Below, piece after piece: positions 1 to 10,978 of a stretch of 64,000 nucleotides of DNA; positions within the stretch are counted from its first letter, which is position 1; every line of letters begins with the position of its first letter. The notes below the pieces were generated by a model, which saw nothing but the letters and a program-made list of their open reading frames with translations, was not told the DNA's origin and did not search any database. The DNA is from Mantis religiosa. Taxonomy: Eukaryota; Arthropoda; Insecta; Mantodea; Mantidae. The stretch is taken from contig JAUKNK010000057.1 in assembly GCA_030765055.1 (NCBI GenBank), positions 2,984,001 to 3,048,000 on the forward strand. Direction: 5' to 3'. Both the position numbers and the translations under genes were made by a program.

Positions 1-1011
1 CGATTGACAAACTACGGCAGCGCTACTACTGGCTGAGACTCCGAGCAGATGCTGAGAGGTGGTGCCGTCAGTGTCACATGTGCGCGGCGAGTCGCGGCCC
101 CCAGACTAGGAGCTGGGGTCGCGTGCAACAGTACAACGTCGGAGCGCCATTCTAACGGATCGCCGTTGACATTGCTGGACCGTTCCCAATATCCGACCGA
201 GGCAACAAGTACCTGGTGGTCGTCGTGGTTTACTTCACTAAGTGGCCGGAGGTGTATGCCATCCCGAACCAAGAGGCAAGGACAATCACAGACTGCCTCG
301 CGGAGCAAGTGTTTTGCCGATTTGGGGTGCCATTAGAGCTGCACAGTGACCAAGGCACCAGTTTTGAGTCCAACCTGATGAGGGAGGCACTAGAGAGACT
401 TGGGGTTAACAAGACCCGCACAACACCTCTACATCCCCAGTCGGATGGCATGGTCGACAGGTACATCAAGACCTTAGAGGAAGACTTGAGGAAGGTCGTG
501 GCCAGCCATCAGCGAGACTGGGACGTCAAAGTGCCACTGTTCTTGCTGGCCTACCACTCATCAACAACACGACACCACGGGGATCACGTCAGCCAGCTTA
601 ATGTTCGGCCGCGACTTACGCCTCCCCTGTGACCTGGCTTTTGGTAGCCCTCCGGGGGTGAGACAGCCAACGACCGAGTATATGGAGAACCTGGTGGACC
701 ACCTCCACGAAATGCACAAGATGGCTCGCCAGAACATCCAGAAGGCGAGTGACCGCATGAAAACCCGATACGACAGGCAAGCCAACTGCCAAGGGTTCCA
801 GCAAGGTGACCTGGTCTGATTGTATCGCCCGACCCGGACCAAGGGACGCTGCCCGAAACTTCAGCAGCCATGGCAAGGACCGTACCGTGTGGTGAAGAGG
901 ATTAACGACGTGGTCTACCGCATCCAGAAGGTGCCCCGAGGAAGGATGTTGGTGGTACACCTGGATCGCCTGGCCCGCTACAATGGCGCTGTTCGGGACG
1001 ACCATCCTTGA
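1..1011 (+). pseudogene. pol: Ty3/gypsy copy 1: 3' part of pol (integrase), broken
   Basis: This is the integrase part of a Ty3/gypsy polyprotein, cut by the window's left edge. The zinc-binding HHCC end is at about 10-110, the catalytic core at about 165-480 (VDIAGPFP, then HSDQGTSF), and a C-terminal tail runs to 1011. It is not functional. There is an in-frame stop near 150, a frame change near 575, and a TGA at 817-819 where gypsy copy 3 has Trp (LVWLY). The third catalytic residue is also changed: copies 2 and 4 have GMVERY and this one has GMVDRY. A purine-rich tract at about 1009-1022 leads into the LTR. Copies 2, 3 and 4 in this window belong to the same family. Family assignment is firm and loss of function is directly visible. 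Confidence 0.93.
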
Positions 1012-1022
1012 GGAGGTAGCAG

Positions 1023-1287
1023 TGTTACCCAAATGGGAGACTCGCAATGCCGATCAATAAATGATGGCCGGTGGAGATTCGGGAACTTCGGGGCCGATCG
1101 ATACCGGAAGCGACAGTCAGTTGTGTGTAGTGTTGTAATGGCGTGCGTTGTGTAAGTAGCGTCGAGCAAACGTGAAAAGACGAACTGGTAAATTGTAATT
1201 GTGAACAGTGTATTGCTACGAAAATAAAGTGCAGTTTTTTTGTGTTTGTAACCTCGACTTTTTATTTCACGAACCCACGAAGTCACA
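1023..1287 (+). repeat. 3' LTR of gypsy copy 1 (shortened)
   Basis: The repeat starts TGTTACCC directly after the purine tract and ends GTCACA, giving the usual TG...CA ends. It contains AATAAA at about 1222. Its 3' half matches the LTRs of copies 2 and 3, including the stretch about accepting and ending near the phrase CACGAACCCACGA. It is 265 bp against about 512 bp in copy 2, so it is internally deleted or a diverged subtype. Confidence 0.85.
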
Positions 1288-1329
1288 ATATGTAAATAAT
1301 CAGTGAAAATGGCCGGAACATGTACATTA

Positions 1330-1965
1330 CATAGCCAAAAATTAAATTCTGCCTGCTTTAACATGTTCTGCCTGTCCCAAATCACAAACTTGGAGCCTAG
1401 GAAAGTATTTACTATCATTCTATCATGTCGTATGGAACAATTCTCTGGGGTCATGCAACAGGCTGGGAATCAATATTCAAAACCCAAAAGAAAATAATTT
1501 GCATAACACACACACAGGTCAAAAACTTGGGAATATTAACTTTCCCATCGCAATATATACTAGAGCTTTGCAAGTATATTCATATAAATTTTGACAACCT
1601 GTATAGTACACAAAAACACTATTAGAAAAAGGTCCACTATATGCAGGAATAAAAATGTATATTAAATTGCCCACTAAAATAAGGCAGACGAAAATATAAA
1701 AGGATTTAATAAAGCTGTCAAAGACATGCTGGTAAAAAGGGCATATTACTCAGTATGGGAATATCTAGAGGATAGTTTATAAACATTAATTGTACTCTCT
1801 CCACTTTGTACAGGCATTTTGCCTAAATATTTTACAGTATTAGTTGTAAATGCCTGTATATATGTAAATAATATTTGTTATTTCATTGACGTGTCACCTG
1901 TTTACGGAGCTAATGCTCGCTTTGTAAATGTTTGTGATCAATAAAGTTACTGTTATTATTGTTAT
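1330..1965 (+). pseudogene. LINE 3' fragment: C-terminal end of a reverse transcriptase ORF plus tail
   Basis: Translated pieces read NSACFNMFCLSQITNLE, then MSYGTILWGHATG, then LGILTFPSQYILELCKYIH, and after a further frame change the segment ending RAYYSVWEYLEDSL. This order is typical of the C-terminal end of insect jockey/CR1-type non-LTR retrotransposon proteins. At least three frame changes are needed, so it is a dead 5'-truncated copy. It ends with AATAAA followed by a short (TTA)-rich tail near 1945-1965, as expected of a LINE 3' end. It starts almost at the gypsy LTR boundary, so the gypsy probably inserted into it. The exact clade is not resolved. Confidence 0.75.
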
Positions 1966-1971
1966 AAAAAC

Positions 1972-2480
1972 TGGTGATAAGTCACCAATCGTAGTGGGAT
2001 CCCATCTATCCCGGTATCTGTGCTCCATCTTCGGAATACCTGGATGGAATCTTTCAGCTTGTTCTTTACCTAAGCATTCAAGTTCTCAGTGAAAAAATTC
2101 AAATGTGAATGGAGAAAGTGAATTTTAGGTACATCCTACCTCTTGGTAAATATCCAGTTCTTGAATTATGTCAGTAATTTTCTGCCTTATTGATTCCATG
2201 GAATTCTTTCACCACTTCAGAAAGGTTTCCCATGCTTCTCGTTCCTTAGAACTTAAAGTGCTTCCCCACTTTTTTTCGAAGTTTTCATCTTTCAAAATAC
2301 TCCTAATTGGGGGAACAATGAATATTCACACTTTTACTTTAGCATCACTGAGTTCTGAAATCTGCCTTATGAGATATAAAAGTATTCCCCATTTTTGTCC
2401 ATAGCCCTAATGAAGTTCTTGAAATGAAATCTTGGATCTCATTGCTTTGTATTAAGAAATCTAAAAGTCTCCTAAACCAA
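1972..2480 (-). pseudogene. Decayed copy of a repetitive arthropod ORF (GEEQGERFH-type family)
   Basis: The minus strand translates in pieces to KNFIRAMDKNGEYF, LSDAKVKV, EREAWETFLKW and finally EQAERFHPGIPKMEHRYRDRWD. The last string resembles the 'EQGERFHQDI...MEKRYQGRWD' motif of uncharacterised, multi-copy arthropod proteins (from memory of such sequences, not searched). Stops and frame changes interrupt it, so it is a pseudogene. The function of the family is not known to me; the high copy number suggests it travels with, or is derived from, a transposable element. The 47 bases at about 2444-2490 recur near 30318-30365 in the opposite orientation, which supports a repeat origin. Confidence 0.6.
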
Positions 2481-2489
2481 AATGACTTT

Positions 2490-3900
2490 AGAACAGTAGG
2501 ATATTTTGTGTATTTTCACTCCCTGTGGTTATATGGAATTATGATCTTGGGTGATTCTGCACACAAGCAGCTAATTTGTATTACAAACACGGCCAACATA
2601 TTATTTGATATACATGGTACCTAATTTCCTGTAGATCCTTGTTTAAGGTTTATTGTTACTGGTATATACATATTTTCTCTGTTAAGCTACCTTCCATCTC
2701 TGCATGAATACAGCAAGAGGAATGTAGGCAATCTGCATAGACTGGAACATTGCTTACAACTGTTCCAAACAGTATATTACTCTTCTACAATAAAAAGTTA
2801 CAGTAATCTTCCATTCGATCTCAAACAATTTAATATAAAATGCTGAAGAAAGATTTAAAGTCTTTCTCATACACTCACTCCCTGTATTATACTGAGATAT
2901 TTATTAACAACACAATTAGTAAGTCAATTTCCAATACTTAGCTTGGACTGCATGCAATGGTAATTTATATTATATTGTCCTGCAGTGATGCATGTTCTGA
3001 GGTTAATGTCATCCTCCATGGTCTAGGCTATTCTAGTACAAACCTGGCTAAGGGCATAACAATTCTTAATGTGGTTGCCTTCAGAAGGGAAGTAAAACTG
3101 TTTGTATAGTTCCGGTTGTCATCAACCTCAAGCATAACAATGCCTCTGAGCAAAATTAAGCAGTCTTTCATACCCAATATAGAACGAGACACTGAGGACC
3201 AATGCAGTTATAGAGTCTCCATAAATAAACACTAAATTGCAACTGTCATATCTGAGGTTATTGTTTGAAATGGTGATGGATTCTGAATGTTCAATGATAA
3301 TACATAATATAAGATACAAAAACAATAAAGGTACCAGACTACTGTATTATAATGCACAAGCCATAAATGTATGATGTGTTGAATGAAACATTATAAGAAT
3401 GCTAATTCTGACTTCCATGGTCGGATACAATCATCTACAGATGTTTATTAATTTTTAGATGAGTTGTATTTATTATTTATTATTATTTATTATTTATTTA
3501 TTATTATTTATTATTATTGTACCTATTTTGAGGACAAGTTTCGCAAATCATCGTTTGCATCTTCGGCTCTTATGCGACTAAAGCTTGATCCAGTGGTGTG
3601 GGTAATTCTGGAGTTGTTCTGGGTAATTCACTGTGGTGTTCCAATACAGTTAAATCTCAATATCTACTGATGTGTTTAGTTGAGTTTGTTCACTTTTATT
3701 TTAAATTACTAGGTAGACTAAACTTCCTTTTAAAGCTTCAGCTCGGCATTTGTTATACCCGGGGATGGTTTTCTCTTGATGCGTTTGATTTGTCAATTCG
3801 CCTATTTGTTTTTAAATAACTTACATGGTTATGTTTTGTCATCTAGCATTTCATTTTAATTTATGAACATTCTCTAAATTACATTTTGTAATGGAACCGC
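2490..3900. other. No recognisable gene; AT-rich DNA with one microsatellite
   Basis: Short ORFs here have no recognisable motif and no coding-like composition. The only clear structure is the TTA-rich microsatellite listed separately. Confidence 0.6.
3468..3520. repeat. (TTA/TTTA)n microsatellite
   Basis: Imperfect run of TTA and TTTA units, about 53 bp. Confidence 0.9.
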
Positions 3901-4129
3901 CCTCTTGGCACCCACAATCATTAATGCAGCTACCTTACTTGGCACTACTGATTCGTTATTAAATGGCCAAGGTGACCATAACACATGCGGGAGGAGTAGA
4001 GTGCTAGGAGGGGCAGAATGTTTTGCAGGTTACCATCATTACAGATTTGATTTGCAGAAGTTGTGTATTCCGCACCAACTCATGTTGCCAACACAATACA
4101 TGATTTTCTTCCTACTTTTTTGTTTAGTT

Positions 4130-4224
4130 GAAAATAAATGTGTTGGCAAAACCTTCCTTCTCTTCTGTCTCCTCTCAGCTCTATTTGTGAACTTATCACT
4201 CTTGTTACATGATGTACTATGCCA
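4130..4224 (+). repeat. Dispersed repeat, left half (continues at 6061)
   Basis: The segment from AAAATAAATGTGTTGGCA to ACTATGCCA is homologous, in reverse orientation, to about 30200-30298. The homology stops at 4224 and resumes at 6061, with the 8-base string CTATGCCA present at both edges (4217-4224 and 6061-6068). The repeat has therefore been split by an insertion. Confidence 0.7.
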
Positions 4225-6060
4225 GCCACAGCAAAATTCCTTGCTGCAGTGCATGTGCTGTGCTACAAGCACCGTGCTGCCTCAGTGCATGCTTCGCAAG
4301 GTTTGCCTTCTACAGCAGCGACGGTCCATACTTCAGTGTCAGTATGATATGGAAAGGCACTCATTAAAGTGAAGGGCACCCACACCAACACATTATTTCA
4401 ATTCTGTATGGGAAGCTGTGTACTTCTTCATGGAAAGTAGTGGTGGTGCTATTTGTTTAATTTGCCATAACAAATTTCAAGTGCTGAAACGATTTTCTCT
4501 TCAGCAACATTTTAATACATTTAATACATTTTTAATATTTTAATACTTGACTACGGTTGGTTCGCACAACAGATTTTTGACCCTCCTGAAAAATAAACTA
4601 AAAAGAGGTAACAGCAATTCATTGCATAGTCTATCAGGAAAACTTATGTGCTAAAACACTGAATGTAAACAATGTAATGAGGCTGGTTGTGAAGATTGTA
4701 AACAAACTTAGGTCCCACGGTCTAAAACACAGATAATTTAAAAGCTGCTAAGAAGATTTAGAGCATGATTATGGAGATATACCATTTCATACAGCAGTTA
4801 GCTGACTCATTCTGGTTAAGGTTTTAAGCAGATTCTTTGAATAATTGTATGAGATATGTTTGTTCATGGGAATGTGTGGATAAACTATTGAAGAGCTCAT
4901 GAATGTTAACTGGAAATGTGATCTTGCATTTATAGCTGATATAAGTAAACCTTTGATAACTGTGAATGCTTCACTTGAAGGGAAAAACAAATTAATCACA
5001 GATATGTTTTGTAGTATTGAAGCTTTTGAAAATATGTTCTCATTATGGGAACGTCAGCTGTCAAATGGCGATCCTCGTCATTTTACCAGGTAGGAAAGTG
5101 TGATTCATGATTGTGATTCCCTAGAAGTGGGATGTTATGATGAATAGCTGCGCATGCTTCCCCGTGCGTTTGATGAGAGATTTCATGATCTCACAGGCTT
5201 AAAAATGGATTTTGATTTATTTGCGACACTATTTGGCATAAATATTGATGACACTTCCAAAGATGTTAAACTGAAACTTATCACTCTGAAATGTGACATG
5301 TTAGGTGACAGTTACAGAAACAGAAAAAGTTTGCTAGATTTCTACAGGAGATTTCCTAAATCAAGATTCCCTCGATGACACAGGCATGCAGCATCTATGA
5401 CTGCTATGTTTGGTTCGACCTATGTATGTGAATCCTTATCTTTGGCTATGAAACACATTAAAAAGCCTCAGAGAGCCAACATCAGTGATTATAACTTGAA
5501 GTGTGCATTAAGGGTTCAGAGTTGTGATTCAGTCTCCAAATGTGGCAAATATTTTGAAAACCAAAAGATGTCAGAAGGCAAGAGTGCCTACTGAAAAATG
5601 ATTGCATAAAATTCTTAATTGAAACGATTATATTCGCTTAATATGAAGTATTCTGTGTAATATTATCAGTGTATACTAAATATTATCTTGTATTTTTAAA
5701 TTGTTTCAAGATCAAAATTGTGCTAATTTCCACAAAGTACTGTTTCGTTCTTATAGTTAAACATATTGCTTTTATATGCCATCATTTGGTTGTATAGGGT
5801 TGAAGGCTGTAATAATCTTACTGCTATTCGGTTGTTTTACTTATAATAACAAGTACCATAGACATACTAAACCACGTATTATACAGTTTCTCAATTGTTC
5901 CTTCACTGCAATTGTGTGCTTCATGATTTTTAACGCAAGTGCACAATGGTAATGCCACTGTGCTAGTCGTATCTCCCAGCACTTGCCAGCAGCAACCAGG
6001 CACGCTGGCACCATGTGAACTGTATAGGCACATTGTGGATGTCAGTTGATGGAGCCAGCA
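4225..6060 (+). mobile_element. Degenerate hAT-type DNA transposon splitting a repeat
   Basis: The 1.84 kb between the two repeat halves carries hAT transposase remnants and is flanked by the 8-bp repeat CTATGCCA, the target-duplication length of the hAT superfamily. I could not find clean terminal inverted repeats, so the exact ends may be off by several bases. There is also a short local duplication around CCATGTGAACTGT near 6010 and 6067, which blurs the right edge. Confidence 0.6.
4398..5594 (+). pseudogene. hAT transposase relic (GTF2IRD2/ZBED-like, with BED-type finger)
   Basis: Pieces in order: a BED-like finger at about 4398-4510 (WEAVYFFMESSGGAICLICH); a middle part at about 4680-4890 that reads in fragments as VVKIVNKLRSHGLKHR, then EDLEHDYGDIPFHTAVS; then the better preserved core at 4899-5093 (LAFIADISKPLITVN, NKLITDMFCSIEAFE), 5154-5378 (AFDERFHDLTGLKMDF) and 5397-5594 (MFGSTYVCESLSLAMK). 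The last block corresponds to the hAT dimerisation region, where FGSTYVCEQLFS-type strings are usual. Several stops and frame changes make it non-functional. The resemblance is to the GTF2IRD2/FAM200-type branch of hAT transposases, inferred from motif memory. Confidence 0.78.
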
Positions 6061-6185
6061 CTATGCCATGTGAACTGTCTGTCCCCTGAGTGCAGTAGAT
6101 GGTAAAGAACTGTGATGCTGTTATATGTATATATGAGTGTTGTGATAATACCTCAAACTTGTGAGGAGATTGCTAATGTATATGA
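6061..6185 (+). repeat. Dispersed repeat, right half
   Basis: Continues the repeat begun at 4130. It aligns to the reverse complement of about 30053-30190, through CATGTGAACTGTCTGTCCCC and ending ATTGCTAATG. The 30-kb copy has about 25 additional bases before AAACTTGTGAGG. Confidence 0.7.
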
Positions 6186-6870
6186 ATACCTAAAAGAAGA
6201 GACAGTACATAAGGATCACTGCTCTCTGAGCATTTCACAGTGATTAAAGAAGTGCAAGAAACAGTTTTAAATTACAACAGAAAACTGGAGACTTTCATGA
6301 AGAAATGAATACCGCAAATTATGCTATATAGCTATGTAAAATGTAAAATCCAAATTTACCACCTAACTCGGTGCTAGTTATAGATAATACTTCTTATCAT
6401 AGTACTAAAACTTCAAACTCTTTAAGAAGAGATATACTTTCTTAACTCTGTGTTAACTTTGTGTGCAAATGAGAAACTTTTCAGGAACTATTCTATTTAA
6501 TATGTTGGAGACTGTACTTCAGTCTCTTCTCTCTGTTCCATGAATAGTAATGAGTAAAATAGACAATTCATTGATACGTGAGAGGGTGAAGTCATCACTA
6601 TGACATATTGTTGCCCGTGTAGGCCAGGGAAAACAGGTAAGAGACTCACATCAAAGCTTTCATTTGAATGTTTAATGTTCAAGAAGCATTGTGCGACCTA
6701 AGGAAGTGGTAACCCTCTCAAAGCAAACCCCGCATGTTGTGCTAGTGTGCTCATGTGCTACTGTTTATCATCAGTTTGCATCTAGTGTAAAAATGAAACA
6801 TATTTTTTTTTTCTGTGTGACCAATGATTACTCTGTGATACGAGAACTGTTTGGTTATTCTTATTTAAGA
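6186..6870. other. No recognisable feature
   Basis: Short ORFs only, none with a recognisable motif. Confidence 0.5.
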
Positions 6871-7345
6871 AACTTGCAGTGAATCCAACACATGATTTGG
6901 TGTGCTCCATTCTCCAAACATTCTTTTCTTTATGGAAAAATGACAAACATGACGTGGTAAATGTACATAGGCCAATACCAGTGGCATCTTTAGAAAAACT
7001 TTGTGGCGAAGCATGTTCAAAATACACCAGGAAATTTAAGAATCGTTGGTATGAGCATAAATGGCTTTGCAGAAGTAACTATTATACAAAACAGTACTAC
7101 TGGCCTCGTTCTTAGAATACCGTCCACTAGTTGTTCTGCAGAATGAAGTCTTTCATGTTTAAAGAGAATAAAAACTTATCTCCCAAAACAGCTTAGGCAA
7201 TAGCATATCAACATTGTTGACTACAAAATACATTCACAAGGACATACTCTTTGAACTGATGAAAACTCGCCCCTTCTACGAAGATATCAAAGACGCTTTC
7301 AAAAGGATGAAAAATAGAAAAATTGACTTGATACATAAGCAGTAA
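6871..7345 (+). pseudogene. Internally deleted hAT relic (TTF/ZMYM-like transposase ends joined)
   Basis: 6879-7115 translates to a TTF-type zinc-finger N-terminus: KHDVVNVHRPIPVASLEKLC, then RWYEHKWLCRSNYYTKQYYW. Immediately after it, at 7116-7345, come C-terminal hAT pieces: SLSCLKRIKTYLPK, then LAPFYEDIKDAFKRMKNRK ending IDLIHKQ-stop. In intact relatives these two ends are separated by a core of several hundred residues, so the core has been deleted. Several stops are present in the C-terminal part. It is unrelated in sequence to the hAT relic at 4.4-5.6 kb. Confidence 0.72.
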
Positions 7346-9586
7346 GGTGAGTCTTATTTTAATTAACTAATAAGTGAAGCAGTAAGCATTAGCATCTTTC
7401 TTTTGTTTTTATTTCAGTATTGTAAATTTTGTTTTCCGTTTTCCCTCCTGCTCGAAGTTTATCAGCCACTTAATACTGTCCCTATTACAATTTTGCACAC
7501 AATAATTAGTCTACTTTAAACTTGTTGCATTGATCATATGACAGTAATAATGATTTTACAAATTTAGGTTAGTCGATTTTCTGAGTCACCTAATCAATTC
7601 GCCCAGAGCTGCACCTGGCTATGTCATTTACATAAATTTAAGTTGAATGTTAGATTTGTGCAATGGCTCTACAGAGAAAGTGCTACTATCCACACGACTG
7701 AAACTTTCAAACATCTACACATCCAATCAAAAACAACCTTCAATCAGATCAATACCATATCATAAAGCTATGGGACATAACTCAAACAGGCAACATTTTA
7801 GGTTGGAAATTGAACATAGATTTCAGATCTACAACAATGCCAGGTGCTATTGTTGCAACAATATCTTATAAAAACATCAAGAGACATTATGCAAATTGAA
7901 CTTTTTTACATTCAATACAGCAATGGCTGTATTGTTGTCATTTGTTCGAGCATTACATCATGAGATGTTATATAACTTTACAGCACTGTCATAATGAGAA
8001 ACCTGGTAAAGTATATTAATTGTGTAGAGCATCACAGTATAGGATGAATCAGCAAATAAAAAGTAAAAGAAGAAACAATTTCTGCTCTGCATATTTACAA
8101 ATGGCAATACATTGAGAATTTAAGATTGGCACATTTAGCATCAGCTATTTATGTCACAGCATTCCTGTTGCCAGTAGAAACCGAACACTTACATACAACC
8201 ATAGACGAAGTTATCTCAACTCTCCTTATGTAAACCAGAACCATTATAATGTATATCTTTAGGGATGGACCTCTCCATGTATAATTTACTGAACCAGAAC
8301 ACTTAAGATTGAGTCTCTTAGCAGCCTAAGCCCAATTTAAGCAATTAAGCCCAATCCAGGGCCGAATATACAAATTTCAGTTCCTAGTGGTTTACTGTGG
8401 ATCACTATGTTCTCAAAGTCTGAGTTAGTCATTTACTTATTTTTAGTTTAAAGCACGTAGCTAAACACAATGTTTTGTTGATATTTGAAATGGGAAAATT
8501 TGCAATATACATCAGTCCATAAATACATAAGACAAAACACTCTTACCAACAAAGTGAAAATAATATGCATTTAAAAGATATTAATGTTACCTGAGTAACT
8601 GTGTATGGAGTAGAGGTTAGCAGTTGAGAAACCTGTAACACAACCAGCAAACTGACGTTGTGAAGACAGTAAACCATGTCATATGTAGGATTGCTTTGCA
8701 GGTTTTTGAATAACAAATTAGGAACATGAATTCCAGGGAACCTAACATAAAATTACTTCGTAAAGGTGCTCGTTAATGCCATTCAGTTATGTTGGGATGG
8801 AATGGCATCATGGAAAAAGTTGTTGCCATCTGCAAAGCTCTGGAATATGTGAACACAGAGAATAAATACTAACAAACTTTCTATTTATTATTATAAGCTA
8901 ACAATATTGAAATGCAAATACAGGGAAATGTTTAACTACAAGAAATATTTAATAATCCGAAACTCATGTGCTACAATTTTTTAGTTCTTAAATAATAAGT
9001 AATACCTAATAAATAAATAGCAACAATAATGACAACAATAATACTAAAAACAACCAAGTTTTTATCATTATTATCATGAAGCCGTTGAGACTAGATTGGC
9101 TAAGCAATGTTAGACTGTCTCAGTTTCCTTATGTATTACAGTATCGCTAGTTTAGTCCTAACAGGAGAAAGCTTCCTCATAGAACCTAATACTAAGGGCC
9201 ACAAACAGCTGCAGTCAAGCGTTTGGAAGTCTGCAACAGAAAAGGGAAGAAATATGCAAAGATTTTTACTACGTAGAAGCTATGACCAATCAGAACTGGA
9301 AAGGCACAAACTACCAACAAAGGCACCTCATAACTAGAATGGCAGTACATGGCTTCCATCTTAAAGTGTGCAATCAGAAAAATGTAACCACATGTGAAGT
9401 ATAAATCTTTGTTGTGCAAGGACACCTACAAAAAAGATCACATATTGAGGTGTAAGTACAGGACAACATCACTGGTGGAATATGCAAAAGAAGCTTAATA
9501 ACTACTCACATGCATGAATGTTCGACTTTCTATCATCAATAAGTATCGCTAGTTTGCTTATGTAGTGTTGGTATTTTCCGCGAAAG
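7346..9586. other. No recognisable gene
   Basis: AT-rich with scattered short ORFs. The 9107-9337 region has slightly more balanced composition, but none of its frames shows a motif I can name. Confidence 0.5.
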
Positions 9587-9598
9587 CATGCTTTGGAT
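9587..9598. other. Candidate target-site duplication of the Penelope composite (left)
   Basis: CATGCTTTGGAT here is repeated exactly at 19078-19089, at the other end of the head-to-head Penelope block. Confidence 0.65.
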
Positions 9599-10978
9599 CT
9601 AATCACTCAAAGTATAAACTTGGAAGAAGGGACAGTAGGGACAGTGAAGCACAAATTAGTACAAAAGTGAATCGAGAAGATATTGACACATTGTTTCACT
9701 CACACTGTTTATTCACAGGATATGTTTCAAGACCTTTTGCTCCTATCATCAGCTGATACTCGACTAGTGCAAGTTGTAGTGGTTTCCTCTTTCTCTCTCC
9801 TCTTTCTCCGTAGTCAATAGATGTCAAAGATGTCCGGTGGTGCAGTTTAAAAATTCATGACTCTATGACGATTTTTGTTGATGAAGATTTTTTCCCATAC
9901 GGAAAGGTCTATGGGGTGATTAACATATTTTATTAGAGATGTTTCCAAGTTGATGTCATGTCTAGTATTCAAAAAATGAAAAGCCACTGCTGATTTTTCT
10001 GTTTCACCATTTTTAATGTTTCTTAGATGTTCTTTAGTTCTGATGTTAATATTTCTTTTTGTTTTTCCTATATAAATTTTAGGGCAAGTTTCACATTTAA
10101 TCTCATAGATTCCTGGTTTTTCTTTGGTAGTGATTGAATTTTTGGGAGGGCCTTTTAACAAATTTCTGATATTAAACCTATTTTGAGGTGCAAGAGTTAT
10201 GTTGTGTTTTGACAAGATTTTTTGGAATTTGTTATAGGCTGATGGGTGGAAGGTGAATTTTTTAAAAAGTTTTTTCTCTTTTTCTCCTGTAGGTTCTAGG
10301 GTGGTGGTTTCTTTTATTTTCTTAGCTTTGTTGAGTCTTAACTGTTTTGTCTACTAAATTTGGGTTGAAACTGTTGGATATAGCTACTCTTTTATGTGTA
10401 GGTATTCTTCTTGATAATCTTCTCTGTTTAGTGGAAAGTTGATCATCCGAAAGATTAAACTGTTGAAAATGGCATGTTGGTGTTGTTTTGGATTGAAACT
10501 GCTGTTCTTGATGTAATTATCTGTGTGTGTCGGTTTCCTGTAAATACCAAAGGTGAGTTTGTTGTTCATTTTTTTTGATCTGGATGTCCAAAAAGGGAGC
10601 ACACCATCCTCTTCTGTTTCCAATGTAAATTTTATAGCTGGATTTTGTATATTCAAAAGTTTAAGACCATCTTGTATGAGTTTTTTAGGTACTATTGCAA
10701 AAATGTTGTCAACATAGCAATACCACACTTTGAAATAATTTGGAAAAGTTTTTGTGATATGTGTTTCAAAAGCACTCATAAATAAATCTGCCAAGAAGGG
10801 AGACAGTGGGTTGCCCATAGCTAGGGCTGTTTTTTGTTTATAGATCTGTCCATTAAAGCTGAAAAAATTTTGATTGATACAAATTTCTGTAAGTTGTGAA
10901 AGTTCTTCTATTTCTTCAGATGTTATTTGTATTGATTCCAGTCATTTTTTGAGAAGTGGAATAAGCTCATTGGATATA
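9599..10978 (-). pseudogene. Penelope-like element copy 1 (RT + GIY-YIG), 5'-truncated
   Basis: Minus-strand Penelope-like retroelement, which pairs a telomerase-related RT with a GIY-YIG nuclease. RT palm: 10384-10818 (MGNPLSPFLADLFMSAFE, then YVDN where the usual catalytic box is YVDD, so a catalytic Asp is lost). Nuclease: 9847-10215, with GIYEIKC and YIGKTKRN giving the two GIY-YIG boxes and VWEKIFINKNRHRVMNF near the end. A stop near 10384 separates RT from the linker. The 5' end is cut at about 10978 (CCAATGAGC in sense), directly abutting copy 2 in opposite orientation. It is not active because of the stop and the palm change. Confidence 0.9.

Noticed and set aside
3905..4372. 155-residue ORF as a gene
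   Set aside because: No motif, and it spans the boundary of the dispersed repeat and the hAT insertion.
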